This document shows, one piece after another, positions 43,540 through 52,941 of a stretch of DNA of 64,000 nt; the first letter of the stretch is position 1, and each line of letters opens with the position of its first letter. The stretch spans positions 186,001 to 250,000 of the forward strand of contig NZ_JAHVHU010000006.1 of assembly GCF_019802045.1 (NCBI RefSeq), read 5' to 3'. This DNA is from Membranihabitans marinus (lineage in GTDB: Bacteria > Bacteroidota > Bacteroidia > Chitinophagales > Saprospiraceae). The position numbers were made by a program, and so were the translations under genes. The notes under the pieces are model-generated. The model was not told the origin of the DNA. It saw only the letters and a program-made list of their open reading frames with translations, and searched no databases.

Positions 43540-44309
43540 TGTTGATTATCTTTTACGTCTTCAGCACATCGGAATCCCAAATTTCTGGAGGTATATCTCG
43601 CCTTCATGCTTGATCGAAATGCATACCGCATAAAAGCAGCATAATCCATGAGATCCGTCGCTCCGATAGCGCTTGCACCGCAAAATAAGTTATTGTCCGA
43701 ATTGCCGCCCTGACGAGACTCACTGGACAAGAGGACGGAGCTAAAATCATATGTCCACTCCCACACCAAGCCATGTAAATCATAAATACCATACACATTC
43801 TTCATTCCGGTTCCTACCGGATTAAGATGAGTATGGGCAGTTTCATACCAGGAAAGAATGTATTGGTTGTATTCTTCGAGCGTTCGGGCATCTGTAGCAT
43901 TCTCGCCCGCCATGGCAGCGTATTCCCATTCATCGAGTGTAGGCAGACGTTTTCCTTTCCATGCACAGTAAGCCTTGGCGGCAAACCAGGACACATTGGT
44001 CACCGCAGCCTCTGGTAAGGCGTCACCCAAATCCAGTGGTGAGGCCCAGTGATTAAGATAGGCTTCATCCACATACAACTTAATGGGATTGTCCTTCTGC
44101 CATTCTTTTTGGTCCCGGACAAAATCAAGATAATCTGCATTGGTGACCGGATATTGATCCAGTCGGAATGCAGTCACTTGAACTTCATTTTCTGAGTCTC
44201 CGTACAGCGGCATATAACTGCCGCCTTCGATCACAATCATATCACCACCTTGTCCGTAGGTTGCATTAACCAAGAGACTTATAAATACTATCAGAAATAA
44301 ATTTCTCAT
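43536..44309 (-). CDS. nirV: NirV-like formylglycine-generating-enzyme (FGE-sulfatase) family protein
   Basis: A 257-residue exported protein with a short signal peptide (MRNLFLIVFISLLVNATYGQ). The FGE-sulfatase domain shows FRLDQYPVTNADYLDFVRDQ near residue 47, VSWFAAKAYCAWKGKRLPTL near 100, and a C-terminal SRNLGFRCAED. The canonical second cysteine of the FGE active pair appears replaced (YAAFMRYAFR), so it probably does not generate formylglycine. Such proteins (NirV) commonly neighbour nirK. The start at 44309 is preferred over 44399 because it opens on the signal peptide. The role in nitrite reduction is unresolved. Confidence 0.85.
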   Translation of the reverse strand: MRNLFLIVFISLLVNATYGQGGDMIVIEGGSYMPLYGDSENEVQVTAFRLDQYPVTNADYLDFVRDQKEWQKDNPIKLYVDEAYLNHWASPLDLGDALPEAAVTNVSWFAAKAYCAWKGKRLPTLDEWEYAAMAGENATDARTLEEYNQYILSWYETAHTHLNPVGTGMKNVYGIYDLHGLVWEWTYDFSSVLLSSESRQGGNSDNNLFCGASAIGATDLMDYAAFMRYAFRSSMKARYTSRNLGFRCAEDVKDNQQ

Positions 44310-44422
44310 TGATCGCACTTTGGAATTTAAGATTAAAATTAAAGCATTTTGTGGTCGATTACCTTTTAAGTTCATACCTGCCTCATATAATTCAAACATT
44401 TATCGGTTTTTATCGTCGAAAA

Positions 44423-44440
44423 TGCCGGTGTTGCTCCGGC
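44423..44440. promoter_or_regulatory. hairpin upstream of nirV
   Basis: GCCGG and CCGGC form a 5-bp stem with a 7-base loop (TGTTGCT), about 110 bases before the nirV start on the minus strand. Function is uncertain. Confidence 0.35.
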
Positions 44441-44584
44441 GAAACCTCCGTTTTCTACCTCGACACCTTTTGAATATTTTCAGGTATCCTATATGGCATG
44501 GACACAAACATAAGTTACAAGTGCAAACGTCTCTGAATCAAGAATCGTTCAACAGAGAATTCATCCGACAAATTCACGCATCAC

Positions 44585-44618
44585 CCAAAATTGGGGTGTA
44601 AAACACCCCTGATTTTGG
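44585..44618 (-). terminator. long hairpin after nirK
   Basis: CCAAAAT pairs with ATTTTGG and GGGGTGT with ACACCCC, with a small bulge and an AAA loop. It lies 69 bases past the nirK stop and before nirV, without a T-run. It could reduce read-through or set the mRNA level of nirK relative to nirV. The 12-mer CCCAAAATTGGG inside is shared with 5117-5128. Confidence 0.55.
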
Positions 44619-44686
44619 ATCCTAAATAATTTACTTCCAATACTCTAAAGCGTCACTAAAATATGACGGCCAGAATATCGCGCGGA

Positions 44687-46150
44687 TTAGCTCTTCTCTT
44701 TTTGGGCCTTGACCATTTCTGGCGTCACTTCCACGGGTGTATTATCCCATTGGTGGGTGATGTAAGTCAATACGTTTGCTACTTCTTCATCTGTCAGGTT
44801 TTGTCCAGGCATTACACTGTTGTAAACCTCTCCATTAACCGTGACTTCACCCTGCAATCCATTGAGCACCACATCAATCGCCCGATCAATATCCTCATTC
44901 AGATAATCAGAATTGGCCACAGGAGGAAATGCATTCGGCAATCCTTCCCCATTTTGCTGGTGACAAGCGGCACAGGTTCGGGTATATATATCCTTCCCAA
45001 ACTCGAGTCGTTCATCCAGATTTTGAGCCAGTTCTTCTTGCGCAGGTTCCTTACTTCCAGGCATTCTTTGAATTGCACCACCCTCCGGCAAGTAAATTCC
45101 TTCCTGCTGGGTACCCGTATAAATTTTCTCATTTTCATCACCGGTTACTGTAAGCATGCCCAATGCGCCTTTATTAAACGCCCGGAATATCGAGTGATCA
45201 ACCAATATAAGCGTGCCAGGGACATCTACCATAAACTCAACAATTGCTGCTCCACCTGCCGGGATCATGGTCGTTTGGATATTTTCATTCACCAAAGTTC
45301 CTCCTTCTACGTAGACTTTATCAAAGATCTCACCGATGACGTGGAAAGAAGATACCAGGTTCGGCCCTCCATTTCCCATATATAGTCGCACCGTCTCTCC
45401 CACTTTGGCTTGAAGGGCATTTTCATTGTTGAGGGCCCCAACACTTCCGTTGAAAACGACATAGTCTGGATCTTCCGCAATTGCTTTTCCCATATCAAAG
45501 GCCTGCAAACCACGTTCACCGTAGCTGCCTTCCGTATAAAAGTCACCCTGCATCACATAGTATTCTCTATCCACCGGCTCCAGTCCGCCTTCGGGCTCTA
45601 CCAGAATCAGACCGTACATCCCATTGGCAATGTGCATCCCCACCGGCGCTGTGGCACAATGATAGACATAAAGCCCGGGATTCAGGGTCTTAAAAGAAAA
45701 AACAATTTCCTTTCCGGGTGCCACAAAAGAAGACTCGGCTCCGCCACCTGGACCTGTCACCGCATGCAAATCGATATTGTGAGGAAGTTTATTATCTGGG
45801 TGGTTTTGAAGATGAAATTCTACCTTATCCCCTACTCGCGTACGGATAAAGCTGCCCGGCACAGTACCGCCAAAAGTCCAGTACAGATACTTGGATCCGT
45901 CCACCATAGTTCCTTCTTCCTCTATGATCTCAAGTTCTACTTTGACGCGTTTGGCCTCCCGATTACCGACAGGCGCCGGGACGTGTGGCGGAGAAGTTAA
46001 TTCGGCTTGAATCGATCCGGTCACCTTAATCTGAGAGGTATCGACCTTCTTATCCTGTGAGCCGCAGGAAACAAAGAAAAAGGTGACCATCACAAGCATT
46101 CCGGCTTTAAGCCAGTTACTCATTGCTTTTTTCATTTGTAGCATTTTCAT
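44687..46150 (-). CDS. nirK: copper nitrite reductase NirK with fused cytochrome c domain, lipoprotein
   Basis: A 487-residue periplasmic enzyme reducing nitrite to NO. A lipobox (FFVSC, Cys29) suggests membrane anchoring. Two cupredoxin domains follow. By family alignment, type 1 copper ligands are His124, Cys165, His173 and Met178; type 2 ligands are His129, His164 and His319; the catalytic Asp127 and His270 are present. Residues 380-470 form a class I cytochrome c (CAACH near 393-397, axial Met447 in VMPGQ). The domain order matches nitrite reductases that take electrons through their own haem. An alternative ATG at 46135 is possible. It is the first gene of a block with nirV and SCO. Confidence 0.95.
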   Translation of the reverse strand: MKMLQMKKAMSNWLKAGMLVMVTFFFVSCGSQDKKVDTSQIKVTGSIQAELTSPPHVPAPVGNREAKRVKVELEIIEEEGTMVDGSKYLYWTFGGTVPGSFIRTRVGDKVEFHLQNHPDNKLPHNIDLHAVTGPGGGAESSFVAPGKEIVFSFKTLNPGLYVYHCATAPVGMHIANGMYGLILVEPEGGLEPVDREYYVMQGDFYTEGSYGERGLQAFDMGKAIAEDPDYVVFNGSVGALNNENALQAKVGETVRLYMGNGGPNLVSSFHVIGEIFDKVYVEGGTLVNENIQTTMIPAGGAAIVEFMVDVPGTLILVDHSIFRAFNKGALGMLTVTGDENEKIYTGTQQEGIYLPEGGAIQRMPGSKEPAQEELAQNLDERLEFGKDIYTRTCAACHQQNGEGLPNAFPPVANSDYLNEDIDRAIDVVLNGLQGEVTVNGEVYNSVMPGQNLTDEEVANVLTYITHQWDNTPVEVTPEMVKAQKEKS

Positions 46151-46607
46151 AATATCTGTTTTTAGTAATAAGTAAGTTTAATTTAAATGAACTGCTCCAG
46201 TCCTCAACCTCAATCTGTTTTAAGTGACTTCTGAATACATGTCAAAGATACAAAACAAGATTTTATAAAGGACATTTTTATCCTCTATTTTTATTATTAT
46301 TTTTCCAGCCGGAAAATTCCCGCCTCAAGCCTCTTATTACTGGTCAGTGGTATAGTATAAAATCCGATTCAATCACACCACTGTCACTCCCACCACGTAT
46401 AACACAAGGGATTGATTCACAAACTATCATCCACACAACGCTTCCTATGCTATCAACACAAAAGATTCCTCTTCGTGATTTTTACGAAGATCTCATACGC
46501 TAATATATATGGTCCGAACTGCAGGGCAGAGAGATATATCGGCGGATTTGCTTGAGCTATTCCATCAAACGGTTATAAAACCAACTCTTAATTTTATAAT
46601 AAAAAAA
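46151..46607 (-). promoter_or_regulatory. nirK upstream region with -7 element and AGGA/TCCT inverted repeat
   Basis: On the minus strand TATCTTTG (46250-46243) matches TAnnTTTG and lies 93 bases before the nirK ATG. About 20 bases further upstream is AGGAcatttttaTCCT (46269-46284), a dyad that overlaps the expected -33 position and might bind a nitrogen-oxide-responsive regulator (inference; it is not a clear FNR/NnrR site). The rest of the 457-base gap is featureless apart from weak inverted repeats near 46490. Confidence 0.35.
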
Positions 46608-47588
46608 TTATTGAATTGACAAAACTATTTTTCCACTATTTTTATTTTGTCGCATGAGATCATGGGCTTGGGCGCTATCCGCCCAGGAAAGATTCTTGTA
46701 AATTTCAGGTTTCAATTCACCACGCTGAATTTTTGAATGGAATCGATCCAAGAATCCTCGCACCAACTCTCTTTTATAAGAGACCGACCGGGACCGAAGC
46801 GTACTGCCTTGTATGGTTAAGCGGCGACTGATCAAAGGGAGAATATTGACTTGTCCTGCTTGCACGCCACTGAGCAGTCCAAGCATGACCAGGGTCCCGT
46901 CCAGGGCCAGTGCCTTTATATTATCTTGAAAATAATCGCCACCGACCACATCAACGATCCCGTCTACGCCGGACCCTCCGGTCCAACCCATTACTTTTTC
47001 TAAAAAGGAATATTTTTGATAATCGATCACCGCGTCATACCCACGGTCCAAGCAAAAGTCAATTTTGGGACCCGACGCAGTCCCCCATTTTTTAATATCA
47101 AGATCGGACAAAAGTTGAACCGCAGCCGATCCGACCCCAGAAGCTGCTGCATGGATCAGCACCCGTTCCATCGTTGTCACATCCATCAATTGATACAAAG
47201 CCTGATAGGCTGTCAGATAGGTTTCAGGCATAGCTGCTGCCTCCACCCAGCTAGCTCCCTCCGGTTTACGCCAGATCATCCCTGAATCCAGAAGACAATA
47301 CTCCGCATAAGCCCCACCATCCACCAAACCACAAACGTGATCCCCGGCCTTCCATTTAGTTACATTTTCGCCGACTTCCTCTATGATGCCACTGCATTCG
47401 AGTCCCGGAATTTCCGATGCACCTGCAGGAGGCGGATACTGCCCCCGAACCTGCAGCAAATCTGCTCTATTGAGCCCAAACGCATGAACACGAATCAGCA
47501 CTTCATCGGAATCAGGATCCGGTATGGGGACTTCATCAAAATAAAGCGTCGATGTTTTTTGATCTTTGTCGTAATTAATGGCGCGCAT
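46608..47588 (-). CDS. NAD(P)H-quinone oxidoreductase (PIG3/QOR-type, MDR superfamily)
   Basis: A 326-residue enzyme of the zinc-independent medium-chain dehydrogenase/reductase group. It carries VRGQYPPPAGASEIPGLECS near residue 47 (the form typical of TP53I3/QOR proteins), the nucleotide-binding loop IHAAASGVGSAAVQL near 144, and the C-terminal KNSGKIVLSIQ. No zinc ligands are seen. It reduces quinones to semiquinones or hydroquinones with NADPH. It lies upstream of nirK on the same strand but with a 457-base gap, so cotranscription is doubtful. Confidence 0.9.
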   Translation of the reverse strand: MRAINYDKDQKTSTLYFDEVPIPDPDSDEVLIRVHAFGLNRADLLQVRGQYPPPAGASEIPGLECSGIIEEVGENVTKWKAGDHVCGLVDGGAYAEYCLLDSGMIWRKPEGASWVEAAAMPETYLTAYQALYQLMDVTTMERVLIHAAASGVGSAAVQLLSDLDIKKWGTASGPKIDFCLDRGYDAVIDYQKYSFLEKVMGWTGGSGVDGIVDVVGGDYFQDNIKALALDGTLVMLGLLSGVQAGQVNILPLISRRLTIQGSTLRSRSVSYKRELVRGFLDRFHSKIQRGELKPEIYKNLSWADSAQAHDLMRQNKNSGKIVLSIQ

Positions 47589-47750
47589 AAGGTTTTATAT
47601 TCGACTTGGTGATTGAACGATTTCCATCCTGATTATATTCCTCAGGGGAACATCTTCCGTGAATATAACCCATTCCATACTATCCATAAATGATGATTCC
47701 CGAATACAAAACAAGGATGAGACTCCATTTTAGTGCGTAGCACGAGTTTA

Positions 47751-50393
47751 TTATATTTTCACGTCTACACCAAAAATAATTTGCCGAAACCCACCACCAA
47801 ACACCCCGGACGTCGCTCTGTTTAAGCGGGATGCCCGATAGATCGAATTGGTCATATTTTTACCATTAACAAACACCGTGAGACGTTCTATGTTCCTGAC
47901 TTTAAAATGATAATTTAAAAAGAAATCAAACGTCAAGAAAGCAGGCAACTGGCCAATAGCTCCGTCTGCAGATTCGTGCGTGAAATTATGGAATTCGGTA
48001 TATTGCTCACTCACATAGTTCCCGCTAATTCCAGCCGATAAATCGTTCCAATAATAATTCAACCCCATATTTGCATTCCACCGGGGCGTGTAAGGGGCTT
48101 CCCCCTGCTCACCAGCATCTTCTCCAAAATGAATAACACTTTTAGATATTTGATCGAAGTCCGAAAGTTCGATCACATTCTGAGTTAATAATACCTCTCC
48201 ATTGCTCCCATCAGAAGCATATATATCAAACGCAGATCTGTTTGCATTGACTTTATCCAAATATTCTTGACGCGTAGCGCTGCTGTGAATGACCTGAGCG
48301 AAAAGATCTTTGTCCATCAACCGCCCTTCCAGAACCGATGATTTCATAAAGTTAACATTTCCTGACAAGCGGAATTCATGTTGGTTGACCCGAAGCAGGT
48401 CAGCCCCAAAAGCTAGTTCCACCCCCCGGACATTAATCTTACCAAGTTCTTCAAAAATTTCATTTCTACCTCCCGCGTAAAAGTTACGAGTTGTAATATC
48501 GAACCAGGTCACTTGGCCGTCAACACGGTCCTTCAAAAAACTTCCCCGCCAACCAAGCTCTTTGTTCCAACTCAACTCCGGAGCGATATTAATGTCTTGG
48601 CCAGCCAAAGGATTGGTCACGATACCATCCTGTTCCACCAAAAAACCAAAAACCTTTGACGGCGCAATCATACCCTGATAAATGCTTCCGTACAACTCCC
48701 CGTCTCCGATCTGATAATCCAATGTCAGCCCGGGCAACAATTGGTTATAAATATTGGGCTCTTTTCCACTGTCTGTGCCTGTGATGTCTGGATTTTGAGC
48801 CAGAGCCATAAGATCCTGGCGGTACATGTCTACGTGTTCAAACCGAAGAATCGGTGTCACCCCCCAGGAACCGATATTAAATTGATTTCTGATAAATCCA
48901 TTGAAAGACCAAAGTCGGTACCACAAATCCTTTGTCGTCGCTCCATGACGTGCCCAACGACTACCATTGGCGACCAAAAACCGGTCCTTAAAAATTTCGC
49001 GGTGAAGATTCATACTCACCTCTAGTTCTTGCGGACTTCCAAATCCATCCCAATTCAAACTCATGGTTTCCTTAATTCCAGCCACCGTATAAGTCCACCG
49101 ACTATCTGTAGTCGATTCTAACCCATTCGTCACCCGACCAACGATCACATAGTCCTCTTCCCCGGGGGTTTTCCCAGATAGATATTGATAACGATCATTG
49201 AAGATATCCTCTCCCAAATAATTGCGCGCCTCTGAAGCTTTCACCTTTGCAGTAACCTGACGCCACCAGTCGCGTTCAAAATCGGAAGCATACACCTTGG
49301 ATGTAAAGCTGAGCTGGTCTGTGGGCAACCATTTATGAATGATATCAACCCCGTATCTTCTCATGGTAAACTGGTCCGCGTCCAAAGGATTCTGGATCGG
49401 ACTGGAATCAAAAGTAAAAGGGGTCTGAGAGCTTAGTGAAGCCTGATTATCTTCATGCTGACTGCTTACCTTAAAGTAAAGTGATTGATTCTCAGAAAGT
49501 TTCGCAAACACTTTAGCGTTCAGGTTAAGGACTTCCACCGAAGAGTTGTCTGTAAAACCATCAAACGACTTGTATACCCCCTCTACTAGTGCACCCAGAT
49601 TGTTCCAAGTTCCGCCGTAGGATATCAAACCGGTCTGATAATTCCGCTCACCCCCCACTAGTTTAACCCGAAGTTCTGGTTTTTGAGGCGGTAAAGCTGT
49701 AATATAATTGATCGCACCATACATATTATTGGGGCCATATCGGAGCATGTCAGCACCCTTGTATACTTCCATTGCCGTTATTCGGTCACTGACCGGATTG
49801 TAATAAGCACCTGGCGCGATATACGGAGCCGGTGCCAGGGGGGTACCATCTTCCATCAACAGCACTTTCTTCGATCGGCGTCCCCAGGACCCCCTGATAC
49901 TGATATTGGGACGATTGGACAACCCCATATCACCCACTATATTCACTCCCGGTACGGTTTTCAGGACTTCTTCGGTACTCAGCGGATTAATATTTTTTAA
50001 GGCGATGGGGGATATCCGAAAATTGCTTCCTTTAAAATTCCCTTTATAGCTGTTCGGAGAAGCACTCACGATCACTTCATCAAGTGCCGTACTGGACCGA
50101 TTCATCCACACCTGATTTATACCAGATCTGTCTTCACCAATCCCGATACGAACTTCCTCATACCCCAGATACCTGACGACGATATACTTATCCGTCGATG
50201 CTGTTTTGATTTCAAAATGTCCATTATCATCCGTCACTGTTCCGGTTCCGCCAGGCTCCACTAAAATCAATGCCCCGACCAATGGTTGATGATCCAAAGT
50301 ATCTAAAACTTCTCCCTGAATAATATTTTGAGAAAAACCAGAGAAAGTCATGCATAGGAATGCGAGTGATATTCCGTACTGTTTCAAATTCAT
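47751..50393 (-). CDS. TonB-dependent receptor (FecA-like, with carboxypeptidase-regulatory-like domain)
   Basis: An 880-residue outer-membrane transporter. The signal peptide ends near SGFSQ. Residues 22-110 form a CarboxypepD_reg-like domain (GEVLDTLDHQPLVGALILVE); the plug domain contains EEVLKTVPGVNIVGDMG and ISIRGSWGRRSKKVLLMEDG. Amphipathic strands follow to a C-terminal IFGVDVKI. The plug resembles the FecA/ferric-citrate or siderophore group, but no iron-uptake genes are adjacent, so substrate is unknown. It is monocistronic; its position next to nirK/SCO leaves copper or iron acquisition both possible. Confidence 0.9.
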   Translation of the reverse strand: MNLKQYGISLAFLCMTFSGFSQNIIQGEVLDTLDHQPLVGALILVEPGGTGTVTDDNGHFEIKTASTDKYIVVRYLGYEEVRIGIGEDRSGINQVWMNRSSTALDEVIVSASPNSYKGNFKGSNFRISPIALKNINPLSTEEVLKTVPGVNIVGDMGLSNRPNISIRGSWGRRSKKVLLMEDGTPLAPAPYIAPGAYYNPVSDRITAMEVYKGADMLRYGPNNMYGAINYITALPPQKPELRVKLVGGERNYQTGLISYGGTWNNLGALVEGVYKSFDGFTDNSSVEVLNLNAKVFAKLSENQSLYFKVSSQHEDNQASLSSQTPFTFDSSPIQNPLDADQFTMRRYGVDIIHKWLPTDQLSFTSKVYASDFERDWWRQVTAKVKASEARNYLGEDIFNDRYQYLSGKTPGEEDYVIVGRVTNGLESTTDSRWTYTVAGIKETMSLNWDGFGSPQELEVSMNLHREIFKDRFLVANGSRWARHGATTKDLWYRLWSFNGFIRNQFNIGSWGVTPILRFEHVDMYRQDLMALAQNPDITGTDSGKEPNIYNQLLPGLTLDYQIGDGELYGSIYQGMIAPSKVFGFLVEQDGIVTNPLAGQDINIAPELSWNKELGWRGSFLKDRVDGQVTWFDITTRNFYAGGRNEIFEELGKINVRGVELAFGADLLRVNQHEFRLSGNVNFMKSSVLEGRLMDKDLFAQVIHSSATRQEYLDKVNANRSAFDIYASDGSNGEVLLTQNVIELSDFDQISKSVIHFGEDAGEQGEAPYTPRWNANMGLNYYWNDLSAGISGNYVSEQYTEFHNFTHESADGAIGQLPAFLTFDFFLNYHFKVRNIERLTVFVNGKNMTNSIYRASRLNRATSGVFGGGFRQIIFGVDVKI

Positions 50394-50443
50394 AATAACT
50401 TTTTGAGATTATAATTATAGTTTGACAATGGGTTTTGCATCGA

Positions 50444-50451
50444 CAAATATA
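50444..50451 (-). promoter_or_regulatory. -7 promoter element (TATATTTG) of the TonB receptor gene
   Basis: Read on the minus strand, TATATTTG matches TAnnTTTG and stands 50 bases before the receptor ATG. Confidence 0.45.
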
Positions 50452-50493
50452 TAGATATAATGTCGCTATTAAGAGAAAGATCTCTTAATAATC

Positions 50494-52866
50494 CTAAGGA
50501 AGAATCACAAATTTTTTAGCCTTTAGCCGCTGAGAAGAAGTCATCAGATTCAGATAATAGAGACCGGCTGGTAAGCCTTGAACCCGAATGTGATTCTCTG
50601 TCTGATGCATTCGTCGCTTCCGGACGATCTGCCCCAACTGGTTCCGTATTTCATAGCGATCGACCGCTGCAGATGGATCATTTGATTTTGAGTCAAGGTA
50701 CAGGACCCCTCCCGACACCGGATTGGGAAATAAGTGATAAGGGTTTTCTGAAAATAGATTGTCCCGGTTGGAGGTGATGGTTTGGGAATAGGTGATTTTC
50801 ATATCATCGACAAAGATACCATCTCTGGCATCCGCCGAAGTAGACACCATATTCCATTTGAAGTAGACCTTTTGTCCCTTATAATTATTCAGTGATATTT
50901 TCTCGGTCAGCCATTCCTTCTGAATTCCGGTATACACCGGACTAATATCCCCCTTGTAATCAAAGTTTTCCGTGGTGAGTTGACCGCACAACGGAGTAAA
51001 GTTTACCCCATCCGTACTTATGGACAGTTGGGCAAAGTCTTCACCATAGGTGATGTCCCACCGGGCCTTAAAGCTAAGGAAAACTTCTTCCCCTCCGGGA
51101 ATTTTGTAGCTTTCTGCACTGATGATTGCATTTTCTTCCGCGGTAGCGTACAATCCATTAGGAGAATCTGTAATGGAAGAAGGCGCTGTATAAAAATCAC
51201 TGGTCGTATTTCCCCATTCGTGTGAAGAAGAACTGGAACGCACCCAGTTCTCGATGTCGGTGGACCGGGCCAGGACATCAATGCCATCATCGCTATTGGA
51301 ATAAATATAGGTCATGGTATCATTCGTGATTAGGGTACCGTTGTCCAGGGTCATTACGAATTGGACTAACTCTCCATCCTGCATTCCCGACCGCAAATCA
51401 ATATCCAATTGGTATTCTTCTTTATTCCCTATGCCCAAGGTATATAGTTGTTCATCGTAATCCTTGATATTGTAAGTCAGTGGTGTAATTTTCACCTGAA
51501 CCGCTATATCTTCGGTGGTCACGGGATACAGGTAATACCGGTACTGCAGTTGATCACCGTGAAATATGGGATCGGAAGAGGGAACCATAAACACAAATCC
51601 ATGCGGCGCCATAGCCATTCTTAGATTCTGAGTTAATTCTCGGGCACAAAGCATCTGAATTTTGTCTTCCGGCGGCCAGAATCCAAATTCCGCCGGTCCC
51701 ACTTCCGGTGTCATCGAATAAATTTTATTTTTTGATTGGGTTTCTCCATACATCCAGTCGTCCGTATCTCCGTTTGTCGTATACAGTACGGTTTCCCGGC
51801 TGGTTCCATAGCGAATACGCTTCTCGAAACTCAGACCACGCGCCAACGATTGATAAATCTTGTCTTCCATCGTCGGTTCTGACATATATCCCCAGGGATA
51901 GATCAGGTAATCGCCAAATGAATGATAATTGAGTGCAGAAAAAATATCGTGATTTTCACAGAACCACTTAACAGCCTGAGTTTCGGGTTCGGAAAAAGCA
52001 ACTGAACCCCGATACAGGTCAGAGGCCGGATCATCGGATGATCCTGTGCTATTGTACCCCCACTGATACCCGTAATTTCGATTAAGATCAACCCCAAAAT
52101 TTCCATTTCCTACCGGGCGCCTGTTCTTCCGCCACATCCCTCCGCCTTCCGGTGAGACAGCAGCATTATAAGCATATCCGTCCGGGTTTACGCACGGGAT
52201 AAAATAGAGTTGTGTATTATCCAAAATATGCTGTACATGGGGATCGGAATGGTAATTCTCCAACAGGTACCACATAAAGTAAACCAACTGGTGCATACTA
52301 AGGGGCTCCCGGGCGTGGTGCAATGCTGTATACAACACATTCTTCTTGGCCCCACTTTGGTTTGTGGAACCGGTGATTGCCGTCCACAAAATGGGCCGAC
52401 CCTCGTAGGTCTTAAACGTCGATACAGGCTGTGCTTTGGTGATCAAATCCGGAAATTTTGCGTGCATATCATCCAATTCAGATTCGAGTTCTTCCAGGGT
52501 CAGATACCCCCCCATGGAGCCCAGTTTAAAATTTTGCGGCACAGGCCGGTTGTATTCATCACAGGATGTATTGCGCGAACGGTATTTTATTTCTCGATTC
52601 TGTTGTTGATAAAATGTGGTCATGTCCTCGACCAGCACTTCGTACGATAAACCTGAATTATGTAGCTTGTCCAAGCGGGCCGCTAACATTTCCACCACGA
52701 CTTTATCTCCTTGCTGATGAACGTGATCGGCTTCGATCCAGGGCCGGGCCAATTCATAGTCTGCCTGGGAGAGGGCGATTCTTTTATACACTGAAGCCTG
52801 GGAATAAGCAGATACAATTCCTGCCATCATTGCCAGGGAAAACAAAATGAATTTACTGATGGTCAT
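50494..52866 (-). CDS. secreted M14 zinc carboxypeptidase with type IX sorting domain
   Basis: A 790-residue exported protein. The signal peptide (MTISKFILFSLAMMAGIVSA) opens at 52866, so the in-frame ATG 48 bases upstream is rejected. The M14 domain (about 125-420) has the zinc motif HHAREPLSMHQ near residue 184, the third ligand in ALNYHSFGDYLIYPWG and the catalytic Glu in MTPEVGPAEFG; VDLNRNYGYQWG and NPDG fit the carboxypeptidase-T type. A beta-sandwich (MAM/immune-inhibitor-A-like) lies near 540-690. The C-terminal 80 residues (HLFPNPVSGGVLYLDSK...KKFVILP) form a type A sorting domain. It cleaves C-terminal residues outside the cell. Confidence 0.92.
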   Translation of the reverse strand: MTISKFILFSLAMMAGIVSAYSQASVYKRIALSQADYELARPWIEADHVHQQGDKVVVEMLAARLDKLHNSGLSYEVLVEDMTTFYQQQNREIKYRSRNTSCDEYNRPVPQNFKLGSMGGYLTLEELESELDDMHAKFPDLITKAQPVSTFKTYEGRPILWTAITGSTNQSGAKKNVLYTALHHAREPLSMHQLVYFMWYLLENYHSDPHVQHILDNTQLYFIPCVNPDGYAYNAAVSPEGGGMWRKNRRPVGNGNFGVDLNRNYGYQWGYNSTGSSDDPASDLYRGSVAFSEPETQAVKWFCENHDIFSALNYHSFGDYLIYPWGYMSEPTMEDKIYQSLARGLSFEKRIRYGTSRETVLYTTNGDTDDWMYGETQSKNKIYSMTPEVGPAEFGFWPPEDKIQMLCARELTQNLRMAMAPHGFVFMVPSSDPIFHGDQLQYRYYLYPVTTEDIAVQVKITPLTYNIKDYDEQLYTLGIGNKEEYQLDIDLRSGMQDGELVQFVMTLDNGTLITNDTMTYIYSNSDDGIDVLARSTDIENWVRSSSSSHEWGNTTSDFYTAPSSITDSPNGLYATAEENAIISAESYKIPGGEEVFLSFKARWDITYGEDFAQLSISTDGVNFTPLCGQLTTENFDYKGDISPVYTGIQKEWLTEKISLNNYKGQKVYFKWNMVSTSADARDGIFVDDMKITYSQTITSNRDNLFSENPYHLFPNPVSGGVLYLDSKSNDPSAAVDRYEIRNQLGQIVRKRRMHQTENHIRVQGLPAGLYYLNLMTSSQRLKAKKFVILP

Positions 52867-52941
52867 AGGTAGGCTAATTCGGATTTTGGTACGGTTAATA
52901 GCTTCGCTGCACAAAGATATTAAATTAAATTAGTATATGAA

